A stretch of DNA of 9,605 bases from an uncultured Clostridia bacterium (GTDB lineage: Bacteria; Bacillota; Clostridia; Christensenellales; UBA1242), in the NCBI GenBank assembly GCA_946610635.1, contig CAMOCI010000015.1, positions 1 through 9,605 on the forward strand, written 5' to 3'. The notes beneath the pieces were generated by a model that did no database searches, had not been told where the DNA came from, and saw only the letters and a list, made by a program, of their open reading frames with translations. Both the position numbers and the translations under genes were made by a program. This document shows positions 1-6,572 of this stretch, one piece after another. The stretch's first letter is position 1; each line of letters begins with the position of its first letter.

Positions 1-356
1 AGTTTTGCAGTATCATCAGTAACATTGTTTACCTTAACATCTACAACTTCAACTGCAAATATTGGTTTTGTAAGTGGGCTTATTTTGTCGTTTAAAACTT
101 TGCCATTAATGTCAACTTTTTCAGACAAAACATGACATTCACCTGTATCATCAACATAAAGTAAATTAAAAACAACAGCTCCGCTATATCTTGCCTCTCC
201 ATTTAACATTTCAACTTCGTCAATATATGCCTCACCGCCCGCAGATAGCACTTTACTTATGCTTTTTTCATCATTTGTTTGCATAGATACATCAACAGCA
301 AATTGGTTTTCTCCAAAACTTTTACGATAAGATGATGTAATTTTGTCTGTTTTCAT
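1..356 (-). CDS. SPOCS/DUF3794 domain protein, N-terminal part (cut by window edge)
   Basis: The first 118 codons of a minus-strand gene whose 3' end lies outside the window. Translation begins MKTDKITSSYRKSFGENQ and continues through a segment around residues 40-75 with the pattern GGEAYIDEVEMLNGEARYSG followed by VVFNLLYVDDTGE. This alternating-strand pattern (an 'LNGxAxYSGxVxFNLLYVDD' core) resembles the SPOCS/DUF3794 domain. That domain is found in clostridial proteins including SipL, which binds the spore morphogenetic protein SpoIVA. The start at 356 is supported by a strong ribosome binding site, GGGAGGA at 369-363, six bases before the ATG. There is no signal peptide or membrane segment in the visible part. 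A spore-envelope role is inference only, because many DUF3794 proteins are uncharacterised and the rest of the protein (possibly a LysM domain) cannot be seen. Confidence 0.65.
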   Translation of the reverse strand, partial: MKTDKITSSYRKSFGENQFAVDVSMQTNDEKSISKVLSAGGEAYIDEVEMLNGEARYSGAVVFNLLYVDDTGECHVLSEKVDINGKVLNDKISPLTKPIFAVEVVDVKVNNVTDDTAK

Positions 357-386
357 TAACATTCCTCCCATAATCAATTAGTATAT

Positions 387-415
387 TGTATAATGGTAAA
401 ACTTAAAATATGCAA
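387..415 (-). promoter_or_regulatory. Possible sigma-A-like promoter of the SPOCS protein gene
   Basis: On the minus strand TTGCAT (415-410), a 17-base spacer and TATACA (392-387) lie about 30 bases before the start codon. The hexamers are imperfect, but the spacing and the position, between the upstream terminator and the ribosome binding site, fit. In such A/T-rich DNA this match could be chance. Confidence 0.3.
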
Positions 416-440
416 AAAACAAAAAAAATTTTAAATTATT

Positions 441-472
441 AAAATAAAAAAGATATAGTTCAATACTATATC
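441..472 (-). terminator. Intrinsic terminator after the veg-like gene
   Basis: GATATAGT (452-459) and ACTATATC (465-472) form a perfect 8-bp stem with a 5-base loop. Read on the minus strand it is followed directly by TTTTTT then ATTTT. It lies about 40 bases beyond the veg-like stop codon and closes the peroxidase-veg unit. Confidence 0.75.
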
Positions 473-513
473 CTTAATATTATTTTTTTATAGATATTAT
501 ATGATAAAAGAAG

Positions 514-756
514 TTACATTGTTTTTGTATTAATTCTCACATTACCACACAAAACTTCGGTATAACTATATGTCTTTTCTCTTTCCATCTCATCAGTGGC
601 CCTGATTTTAAAAATACTTGGGTATGTTTCTATAACTTCTCCCAAAAAACTTATATATTTTTTTCTACCTTTGTTAACTTGAAATTTTATTTCTTTACCT
701 TTTAAACCTTCTAGTTTTGTTCTAATATTTTCTATTGTTTCTAATTTTCTTTTCAT
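514..756 (-). CDS. veg: Veg-family protein (DUF1021)
   Basis: An 80-residue protein starting MKRKLETIENIRTKLEGLKG. It matches the Veg family of Firmicutes: an N-terminal helix, then a small beta-barrel with GRKKYISFLGEVIETYPSIF in the middle (B. subtilis Veg has a GGRRK...AETYPSVF pattern) and a YSYTEVL segment near the C-terminus. Family length is about 80-90 residues. In B. subtilis, Veg is a highly transcribed small protein linked to biofilm matrix expression; its molecular action is unclear. A longer reading from a GTG at 792 would add 12 residues (FKFFNLLIINN-like). These look like translated noncoding A/T-rich DNA, so the ATG at 756 is preferred. Neither start has a visible Shine-Dalgarno sequence, which is odd here. 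The gene lies 67 bases after the peroxidase with no terminator between, so the two are probably co-transcribed. Confidence 0.85.
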   Translation of the reverse strand: MKRKLETIENIRTKLEGLKGKEIKFQVNKGRKKYISFLGEVIETYPSIFKIRATDEMEREKTYSYTEVLCGNVRINTKTM

Positions 757-823
757 ATTATTAATTATTAACAAATTAAAAAATTTAAACACTGAATATA
801 TATTTAATTAATAAAAATAATAA

Positions 824-1297
824 TTATAAAAGTTTTAAAATGTCATTTTCTATATCTTCGGGCTTTGTTGTTGGTGCATATCTATTTACAATATTACCTT
901 GTCTATCAATTAAAAATTTTGTAAAATTCCACTTTATTGCTTTACCAAAGATGCCTTTTTTTTGATCTTTCAAAAAAGTATATAAAGGCGATTCTTCTTT
1001 ACCATTAACATTTATTTTTGCAAAGCGAGGAAATGTTGTTGCGTATTTAAGAGTACAAAATTCATTAATCTCTGCATCACTTCCCGGTGCTTGATTTCCA
1101 AACTGGTTGCAAGGAAAGTCTAAAACAACAAAGTTATTATTTTGATATTTTTGGTATAATTCTTCAAGTGCCTTGTATTGTGGCGTGAAACCACAACCAG
1201 TTGCAGTGTTAACTATAAGTATCACCTTATCTTTATATTCACTTAATTTAATATCTTCACCTTTATTAGTTTTAACAATAAAATCATAAATCTTCAT
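824..1297 (-). CDS. Glutathione peroxidase family protein (cysteine type)
   Basis: A 157-residue soluble protein, full length for the bacterial GPx/BtuE family. It reduces hydroperoxides through a reactive thiol; cysteine versions usually take electrons from thioredoxin rather than glutathione. Visible landmarks are the peroxidatic Cys35 in NTATGCGFTPQ, the LDFPCNQFGNQAPGS block (residues 59-73) with the active-site Gln69, and the KWNF block with Trp123 and Asn124. These complete the Cys-Gln-Trp-Asn tetrad. Cys81 in FCTLKY is at the resolving-cysteine position of yeast Gpx3-type enzymes, so an intramolecular disulfide mechanism is likely. A Cys codon replaces selenocysteine. The ATG at 1297 is preceded by GAGGTGA. 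A promoter candidate lies at 1346-1375. It appears to head a short unit with the veg-like gene. Confidence 0.93.
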   Translation of the reverse strand: MKIYDFIVKTNKGEDIKLSEYKDKVILIVNTATGCGFTPQYKALEELYQKYQNNNFVVLDFPCNQFGNQAPGSDAEINEFCTLKYATTFPRFAKINVNGKEESPLYTFLKDQKKGIFGKAIKWNFTKFLIDRQGNIVNRYAPTTKPEDIENDILKLL

Positions 1298-1345
1298 ATT
1301 TTCACCTCGATATATTTTAACATAAATATAAAAACAAACAAAATA

Positions 1346-1375
1346 ATTTTAAATACAGCTTAAAATATTTGTCGA
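1346..1375 (-). promoter_or_regulatory. Candidate sigma-A promoter of the peroxidase-veg unit
   Basis: Minus-strand TCGACA (1375-1370), an 18-base spacer and TAAAAT (1351-1346); each hexamer differs from consensus at one position. The predicted transcript start near 1339 leaves a leader of about 40 bases containing the GAGGTGA ribosome binding site. No PerR-type box was recognised. Confidence 0.45.
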
Positions 1376-1412
1376 TAAAATAGTGTATTTTTTTGCATCA
1401 ATATAAATTACT

Positions 1413-1442
1413 AAAAAAGCCATGGACTAACCATGACTTTTT
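1413..1442 (-). terminator. Intrinsic terminator after the surface-protein gene
   Basis: Minus-strand arms AAAAAGTCATGG and CCATGGCTTTTT, with a 5-base loop, pair over 12 positions with one U-G pair. The run of T at the 3' side makes a standard terminator. It starts four bases beyond the stop codon of the surface-protein gene. The arms are also T-rich on the plus strand, but no plus-strand gene uses it. Confidence 0.85.
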
Positions 1443-1445
1443 GTA

Positions 1446-4400
1446 TTATTTTTCTTTATTAGGCTTTTTTTCTTTAGCATCTGGTGCATCTTTTGTTTTA
1501 ACAAAGTACACAACAACGCCACCAAGCAATATTACAGATACAACAATAAGAACTATTCCCCATGTTTTTTCTGAAATTGAACTACTACTGCTTTTACCTT
1601 TAACTTCAAAGTTATAAACAACGTCATCACTATTACCAGCTTTGTCTGTTGCTTTGTATGTTAAAGTGTAAGAACCAGCACTTGTAAATTCATAACTCCA
1701 AATATCATTTTCTTTTGTCCAAGAAACTTCTGTGCCACTTGCATCTTTCAAAACAATTGTAAGTCTATTGTTATCAACTGCACTCTTACCTTCTGTTGTA
1801 CCATCAGTATCATCTACTGTTGATAATTTAGAAAGGTCAATTGACAATGTTTCTCCAATATTAAATGAACTTGGAATGTTTTTGCTATCTACAACTACTG
1901 TAGGAGCTGTAACATCACCAACTTGAATTGTATAAGAACTTGTTGATGAATTACCAGCGAGATCTACTGCTTTATAGTTTACTGTATAAATACCATTTGC
2001 TATTGGTGTAAATTTGTAGTGAGCACCTTGCTCTAATGTTTCTTCAACATAAGTTACTGCAATATCATCACCATCTGGTCCTTTAACAGTAATTTCTGTT
2101 GTTTCAATTCCATTATATTCATCTGTTGCTGTAAATAATGGTAATTCTACATCTATAACATTATTATTAGCATCTTTGTATTGTGCTGTTGTAGGTACAA
2201 CAAACTCATCATTTTCGTTAATAGAAATAACTGGTTTTATTGTATCTGCAACAATAATTGAATACCAATCACTCTTTGTTTCGTTATCTTCACCATCTTT
2301 TGCAACAAATCTAAAGGTGTAAGTTCCTTTTTGTAGTGGTGTAAATTCCATTGTGCCTTGATTAAATTGATAACTTGGATTTTCTTCACCAAACTCTACA
2401 AGTGTTTTTGCTGTATTCTCAATAACTTCACCATCGTCAACAACAACTGGACTTGGAAGTGTATAAGTTTTGCCAAGTTCCATTGTAGAACTTAAACTTT
2501 CAACTTCTATAACTGGTGCTTTTGTGTCATTAACTTCAAATTCAACTGAATTGACTATAACATTACCACCTAAATCTGATGTTGTAATTACAACTTGATA
2601 TTTACCAGCAACAGTTGTAACAAATTTACCATTTTGAATTGTAAATTTTGAACCGTCATAAGTATATTGAACGCCTGAAACTTTTATTTCATTTCCATTT
2701 TTGTCATAAACTTTTAATGTTGATGTTAAATACTCTGTTGCATCACCATAAGCGTCTTCGTCAATATAACTAACTGCTCCTAATGTAACAGTTTCACCTT
2801 GGCCATATTTGTTTTCACCAGCTTCTATAAATGAATTTGCAAGTGCTTGTAAATCAACTGCATTTTCAAGTTCTGGTGCGATTTCATCGTTAACCTTTGA
2901 AATTTTTATTACTTTGTAAGACCATGCAACATTGTTTGCAAGTTCACTTGCTCCATCCTGATGACCTAAATATTTTCCATCATCTTCTGCACGGAACACA
3001 ACAGTAACATAGCTTTCTCCTGGATTTTCTTCTACTTCAAATGAGTATTTTGATGTTTCAGCATCAAGTTTTAACTCTGTTAAATCAACTTGATCAAAAT
3101 CTGTATTATCAGTTGCTTTACCATAATAATAGTAAACATTTTTTCTAACATTTGTATCAATAACTTCTGGACTTGTTGAATCTGTTTTATAATCAACTAT
3201 AGTAGCTGGGCTAAATGATACTTCTTCGCCTGGTTTAACACTTTCTACAAGTGTAGGAAGAACAATACTTGGTGCTAAATCGTCAGCCAAATTATCACTA
3301 ACAACAATTTTATATGAGAAATCTTTTGTGTTGTTTGCTTTATCTGTTGCACGGTATCTAACTGTGTATGTTCCTTTTAAACGGAATAAAATTGTAGCTT
3401 CTTCATTAACTTTTGATTGAACAACTTTTGGTGCTGTATCTTCATCGCCACCATTAAGTGTTGATGAACCATCTAAGCTGTATGTGTTGCCATTTTCATC
3501 AATTAATGTTCTTGAGAGTGTCAAATCTTTATATGTTGAATAGTTATCTGTTGCATAAATTGCTGGAATGCTAATTGCAACTTGTGTTCTTGCTTTGCTT
3601 GGAATTGACCAACTAGCATCTTCATCTTCTTTTTCAAAGATAACTTCGTCATCAAGTGAACCATCTTCTTTAATATCATATGCACTAACAGGTTTTGCAA
3701 CTGGTGCAACTGTATCTGTAACATTAGATAATGTATATGTTTTTGTTAATGCTTTATCAGCATTTTCTCTTAATGCATCCTCTAGTTTTGAATAAGCAGA
3801 AAGATTAAGTTGTTCCAATGTATAAATTTGATATTTAATTGTGTAATAAGAACCACTTTTTGCCTCATCCATTGGTGTAAATTTAAAGTCATCAACTTCA
3901 ACTTCTTTATCATCTTCACCTTGCTTATGATACAAAACAGTTACTTTTGTGTATGTGTCTACACTAGCACTATTGTTATTGCTATCAACAGTTATAGGTG
4001 TTGGAAGAGTAACTTCGTTACCAAGAACTGCACTTTCTGGAAGTGTACCATCCCAAGTGAATGTAACTTTTTGATTTTCTACTGAATAATTTGGACTTAC
4101 ATTAACTTTAAATGATTTTGTAGCTACTTCTTTTGTTGTACTATTTAAATACTTATATACTATAGAATAAGTACCATATAATACTGTTGTTTCTTCGCCT
4201 TCAACCTTTTTAGAAGGTTTAAATACAAAATAGTCTTTTGAATCAATTTCTTTTTGAGTTAATGGATTTGTATATCCCTCATTTTTAGAACCATCAGCAT
4301 CTGTTACCACCCAACTATTATGATTTGGGTCTTTAACAGTAACAGATAAATTATTTGGCGTCAAAATTTCTTCACCATCAATTTCTACTGTTGGGTATGG

Positions 4401-4847
4401 CAAAACGAGAGTTGAATCTTTACCAACTTTGCTTTGAATCATGTAAGGCTCGTTACTAGCAAAACTCATTGTTGCAGTTGAACCTGTAACATGAATTGTG
4501 AAAACTTTTTTTGTTGTTGAGTTTCCAACTTTTTGAGCTGTGTAAGTTACCTTGTAATCTCCAACTAATTTTGCAGTAAATTTAAAACTGGTTGCTTCTT
4601 CTGTTGTAGCAACAGCCTTTCCAAATGGGTCTGTAACTTCAACTGAAACTGTACTGCCACTTGTTGTATCCTTTGGAATTTCAATCTCTGTGTTTACAGT
4701 ACCTTTTGTAGGCATCTTTGTTAAAACAATTGTTGCGCCAACAAGTGCAGAGCCAGCAGCAAAAACTGTTAATGGTGCTAAAGCAACACTGCCAATAGCA
4801 AGTGCAAGCATCATAACAAATACCATGATTTTGTAAATCTTTTTCAT
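1446..4847 (-). CDS. Membrane-anchored surface protein with nine Ig-like modules
   Basis: An 1133-residue secreted protein. Residues 1-30 are a signal peptide (MKKIYK, hydrophobic core, likely cleavage after VFA). Nine beta-sandwich modules follow, each ending in a GxYxVxYxAxDxAGN-like strand near residues 96, 225, 332, 492, 611, 748, 841, 952 and 1058. The later modules open with a DxxAPxI-like hinge (377, 522, 653, 773, 867, 977). This resembles bacterial Ig-like/HYR/DUF5011 repeats of adhesins and cell-wall proteins. A serine linker (1086-1090) leads to a transmembrane helix (about 1096-1116) and a Lys-rich tail ending KPNKEK. There is no LPxTG motif, so the anchor is the membrane helix rather than sortase. 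No cysteine occurs in the whole protein, and no catalytic domain was recognised. A stalk or adhesin role is inference. The start is supported by AAGGAG ten bases upstream, and it is a single-gene unit with its own promoter and terminator. Confidence 0.9.
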   Translation of the reverse strand: MKKIYKIMVFVMMLALAIGSVALAPLTVFAAGSALVGATIVLTKMPTKGTVNTEIEIPKDTTSGSTVSVEVTDPFGKAVATTEEATSFKFTAKLVGDYKVTYTAQKVGNSTTKKVFTIHVTGSTATMSFASNEPYMIQSKVGKDSTLVLPYPTVEIDGEEILTPNNLSVTVKDPNHNSWVVTDADGSKNEGYTNPLTQKEIDSKDYFVFKPSKKVEGEETTVLYGTYSIVYKYLNSTTKEVATKSFKVNVSPNYSVENQKVTFTWDGTLPESAVLGNEVTLPTPITVDSNNNSASVDTYTKVTVLYHKQGEDDKEVEVDDFKFTPMDEAKSGSYYTIKYQIYTLEQLNLSAYSKLEDALRENADKALTKTYTLSNVTDTVAPVAKPVSAYDIKEDGSLDDEVIFEKEDEDASWSIPSKARTQVAISIPAIYATDNYSTYKDLTLSRTLIDENGNTYSLDGSSTLNGGDEDTAPKVVQSKVNEEATILFRLKGTYTVRYRATDKANNTKDFSYKIVVSDNLADDLAPSIVLPTLVESVKPGEEVSFSPATIVDYKTDSTSPEVIDTNVRKNVYYYYGKATDNTDFDQVDLTELKLDAETSKYSFEVEENPGESYVTVVFRAEDDGKYLGHQDGASELANNVAWSYKVIKISKVNDEIAPELENAVDLQALANSFIEAGENKYGQGETVTLGAVSYIDEDAYGDATEYLTSTLKVYDKNGNEIKVSGVQYTYDGSKFTIQNGKFVTTVAGKYQVVITTSDLGGNVIVNSVEFEVNDTKAPVIEVESLSSTMELGKTYTLPSPVVVDDGEVIENTAKTLVEFGEENPSYQFNQGTMEFTPLQKGTYTFRFVAKDGEDNETKSDWYSIIVADTIKPVISINENDEFVVPTTAQYKDANNNVIDVELPLFTATDEYNGIETTEITVKGPDGDDIAVTYVEETLEQGAHYKFTPIANGIYTVNYKAVDLAGNSSTSSYTIQVGDVTAPTVVVDSKNIPSSFNIGETLSIDLSKLSTVDDTDGTTEGKSAVDNNRLTIVLKDASGTEVSWTKENDIWSYEFTSAGSYTLTYKATDKAGNSDDVVYNFEVKGKSSSSSISEKTWGIVLIVVSVILLGGVVVYFVKTKDAPDAKEKKPNKEK

Positions 4848-4888
4848 TTTAGTTTATCTCCTTAACCTAATATAAAGTTATCGTGTAA

Positions 4889-4917
4889 ATTCTATAACAT
4901 TATAAATTATTTGTCAA
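4889..4917 (-). promoter_or_regulatory. Sigma-A promoter of the surface-protein gene
   Basis: Minus-strand TTGACA (4917-4912) is a perfect -35 box, with a 17-base spacer and TAGAAT (4894-4889), one mismatch from the -10 consensus. The predicted transcript start near 4882 gives a leader of about 35 bases carrying the AAGGAG site at 4863-4858. This is the best promoter in the window and suggests strong constitutive expression. Confidence 0.8.
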
Positions 4918-5020
4918 ACAAAAATAGAATATTTTGTCCTATATTTTGACATTGTTAGTTTAATTCATTTTTTCTAAAATATTCCAAATTTACCAAAATT
5001 TGTAAATTGTTTAATAAAAC

Positions 5021-5047
5021 AAAAAAAGCAAGTTTTAATAACCTGCT
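5021..5047 (-). terminator. Intrinsic terminator after the 282-residue membrane protein gene
   Basis: Minus-strand AGCAGGTT and AACTTGCT (5047-5040 and 5034-5027) pair over 8 positions with one G-U, around a 5-base loop, and run into TTTTTTTG. The stem lies 64 bases after the stop codon. Confidence 0.8.
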
Positions 5048-5111
5048 AAAATTTATTTTTTTATGTCTAATCCAAAATAAAAAAATATATTAAAAACTAT
5101 TAACCTTTTTA

Positions 5112-5960
5112 TTAGTTAAGCAAATAGATAAAATAAAATGAAAGTAAAATACAAACAAAATTTAACAGCAAAACCAAACAAAATATTCTTGATTTTTTGC
5201 CATTTGATTTGTATAGCAAAGTAAATAATGCAAAAAATATTGCAAAACAAATAAACACACAAAACCAAAGAACATGCCAACTAAAAAACAAAATAATTGA
5301 TAAAAATAATGAGAAAATTAATATATATTGCTTAAAATTTATACTTTTTTTATATTTTTCATTAATTTTTAATACATTTTCGTTTTTTATGCATTTTTCG
5401 ATATTATTTTTTTGTGCAGCTTTTTTTTGTTTTATAAAAGTTAATTCATTTTTGTTATTTAAGTTTTTTTTATCATAAGATTTAATTACTTCTTTTTTAT
5501 TATTTAATTCAATATTTTTGATAATACTAATATTTTGGCGATCTGATAATTTTTTTATTTTTGCAATGTCACTTAAATTTGAAATAAAAGATGAAAAAAG
5601 TAATACCAAAAACAAAATCATCATGATTATTAATAGACTTGAATTTTTCAAAATTTTTGGTCTATTTAAAAACAAGTAATAAGGATTGTTAGAAAAAGCT
5701 ATAATACAAAGTATGCAAAGCACAATAGTGCAAACGAATAAAATAGTTGTTTGAATTTTAAAATTTTTTAAAATATCAAAAAATATTTTATGATGTTCAT
5801 AAAATTTGAAATATTTAAAAGAAACTTTTTGTTTTTTAGACTTTGTAGTTTTGCTAGTGTATTTTTCTTTTAAATCACTTTGTTTATCAAAATTGTTGTG
5901 CTTAATTTTAGTTGGTATAACTGCATTATTATTTTTTTTTATAGTTTGTAACTTTTCCAT
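5112..5960 (-). CDS. Unrecognised five-helix membrane protein, Lys/Asn-rich
   Basis: A 282-residue protein I do not recognise. Residues 1-69 are hydrophilic and Lys/Asn-rich. Five hydrophobic stretches follow at about 70-90, 107-127, 211-228, 229-250 and 258-281. Between the second and third lies an 80-residue, strongly basic loop (129-208). By the positive-inside rule the N-terminus, this loop and the KSNGKKSR turn (251-258) face the cytoplasm, and the C-terminus faces out. No enzyme motif is visible. The extreme A/T content pushes the composition to Lys, Asn, Ile and Phe, unlike the Val/Thr/Asp-rich neighbour downstream. The ATG at 5960 has no Shine-Dalgarno sequence in front of it. An uninterrupted frame, coherent helices and its own terminator support a real gene. 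It looks monocistronic. A weak promoter candidate (TTTACT, 17 bases, TATTCT) lies at 6035-6007. Confidence 0.7.
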   Translation of the reverse strand: MEKLQTIKKNNNAVIPTKIKHNNFDKQSDLKEKYTSKTTKSKKQKVSFKYFKFYEHHKIFFDILKNFKIQTTILFVCTIVLCILCIIAFSNNPYYLFLNRPKILKNSSLLIIMMILFLVLLFSSFISNLSDIAKIKKLSDRQNISIIKNIELNNKKEVIKSYDKKNLNNKNELTFIKQKKAAQKNNIEKCIKNENVLKINEKYKKSINFKQYILIFSLFLSIILFFSWHVLWFCVFICFAIFFALFTLLYKSNGKKSRIFCLVLLLNFVCILLSFYFIYLLN

Positions 5961-6050
5961 ATTTTATTTTATGATTTTGTTAATTGCAATATTTGCCGAA
6001 TATGCAAGAATATAATAGTATGAACTATAAGTAAATATGATATAAACCTA

Positions 6051-6085
6051 TTGTAAGTTACAAGCCACTTTTAAAATTTTGTAAC
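6051..6085. repeat. Cluster of palindromic half-sites upstream of the membrane protein gene
   Basis: TTGTAA-G-TTACAA (6051-6063) is a perfect 13-base palindrome. A further TTGTAAC at 6079-6085 is the inverted copy of GTTACAA at 6057-6063. Together they give three related half-sites in 35 bases, just upstream of the weak promoter candidate of the 282-residue protein gene. This could be an operator for a dimeric regulator. No matching regulator gene is in the window. Confidence 0.3.
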
Positions 6086-6108
6086 ATAAAAACATAAAAT
6101 TTAATATT

Positions 6109-6135
6109 AAAAAATAGAGAGCAATTTATGCTCTC
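6109..6135 (-). terminator. Intrinsic terminator after the small Cys-rich gene
   Basis: GAGAGCA (6117-6123) and TGCTCTC (6129-6135) form a perfect 7-bp stem with a 5-base loop. On the minus strand it is followed by TATTTTTT. It begins seven bases beyond the stop codon of the 66-residue gene. Confidence 0.9.
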
Positions 6136-6142
6136 CTTAAAA

Positions 6143-6343
6143 TTAATGGCAAGGGTTGCCACAGCCACCCATTCCTTTTTCTGGGCCACAAAGTGTGGTA
6201 AACAACAATAAAAGTATGATAGTATCGCAATCTAAATTGATGTTACATCCACAGCCACATTGATTTAGTAAGAAAAGGATCATGATTAAATCGCAGCAAT
6301 CATTTCCGTTTCTACCGCCACCAAAACCGCCGAATAATCCCAT
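6143..6343 (-). CDS. Small Gly/Cys-rich hydrophobic protein of unknown function
   Basis: A 66-residue protein with nine cysteines. The N-terminus MGLFGGFGGGRNGND is glycine-rich. Two hydrophobic segments follow, each introduced by a Cys-Asp pair and closed by Cys-Gly: CDLIMILFLLNQCG (about residues 17-30) and CDTIILLLLFTTLCG (about 39-53). They are separated by CGCNINLD. The C-terminus GMGGCGNPCH is again Gly/Cys-rich. The segments look like an internal duplication. An excellent ribosome binding site, AAGGAGGA seven bases before the ATG, plus a terminator right after the stop mark it as a genuine single-gene unit. Similar short Gly/Cys-rich proteins occur in Clostridia without known function. 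Options include a spore-coat-like or membrane-associated structural protein, or a metal-binding peptide; none can be chosen from the sequence. The leader upstream may control its translation. Confidence 0.85.
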   Translation of the reverse strand: MGLFGGFGGGRNGNDCCDLIMILFLLNQCGCGCNINLDCDTIILLLLFTTLCGPEKGMGGCGNPCH

Positions 6344-6349
6344 TAAATA

Positions 6350-6453
6350 GTCCTCCTTATAAAATTTACTTTAAGGACATATCAACACTTCGGTTTTCTC
6401 CCCAACATAGAAAACAATATGTATTGATTGTGCACATGCACTATGTAATCCTT
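6350..6453 (-). promoter_or_regulatory. Structured leader of the small Cys-rich gene, candidate translational switch
   Basis: On the minus strand several helices can form. P0 pairs AAGGAU (6453-6448) with GUCCUU (6378-6373). Inside it are a short GUGC-AUGU-GCAC hairpin (6441-6430) and a long arm. The arm pairs AUCAAUAC (6428-6421) with GUGUUGAU (6388-6381), then, after an internal loop, GUUUUC (6415-6410) with GAAAAC (6398-6393), closing an 11-base loop containing UUGGGGA. The GUCCUU strand can instead join UCCUUA (6377-6372) to UAAGGA (6359-6354), which covers the ribosome binding site. The two states exclude each other. It matches no riboswitch class I recognise. The pairing is seen in the sequence; the switching is inference. 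Confidence 0.4.
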
Positions 6454-6510
6454 TTATCTTTTGTACTTTGAAAATTTTTTTCTTCCGTACATTCCATACT
6501 ATAAAAAAAC

Positions 6511-6541
6511 AAAAAAAAATGTGCATACTTTTTAATGCACA
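6511..6541 (-). terminator. Intrinsic terminator after rpiB
   Basis: TGTGCAT (6520-6526) and ATGCACA (6535-6541) form a perfect 7-bp stem with an 8-base loop. On the minus strand it is followed by nine T residues. It lies 31 bases beyond the rpiB stop. The region between it and the Cys-rich gene leader (6454-6510) holds a lone TATAGT (6503-6498) that could be a -10 box, but no -35 box is visible. Confidence 0.9.
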
Positions 6542-6572
6542 ATTTTTATTTTTATTAAAATTTATTATTAAA

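Noticed and set aside
757..792. GTG start for the veg-like gene at 792
   Set aside because: It has no ribosome binding site and adds a Phe/Ile/Asn-rich segment typical of translated noncoding A/T-rich DNA; the family N-terminus fits the ATG at 756.
824..1297. Selenocysteine in the peroxidase
   Set aside because: The peroxidatic position is encoded by a Cys codon; there is no in-frame TGA and no selenocysteine insertion hairpin is needed.
1314..1341. TTGTTT, 16 bases, TAAAAT as the peroxidase promoter
   Set aside because: The predicted transcript start would fall inside the ribosome binding site; the candidate at 1346-1375 gives a workable leader.
6143..6343. Small Cys-rich protein as a modified-peptide (RiPP) or bacteriocin precursor
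   Set aside because: There is no leader/core boundary, radical SAM or other maturase, protease or exporter next to it, and the hydrophobic duplicated segments look structural.
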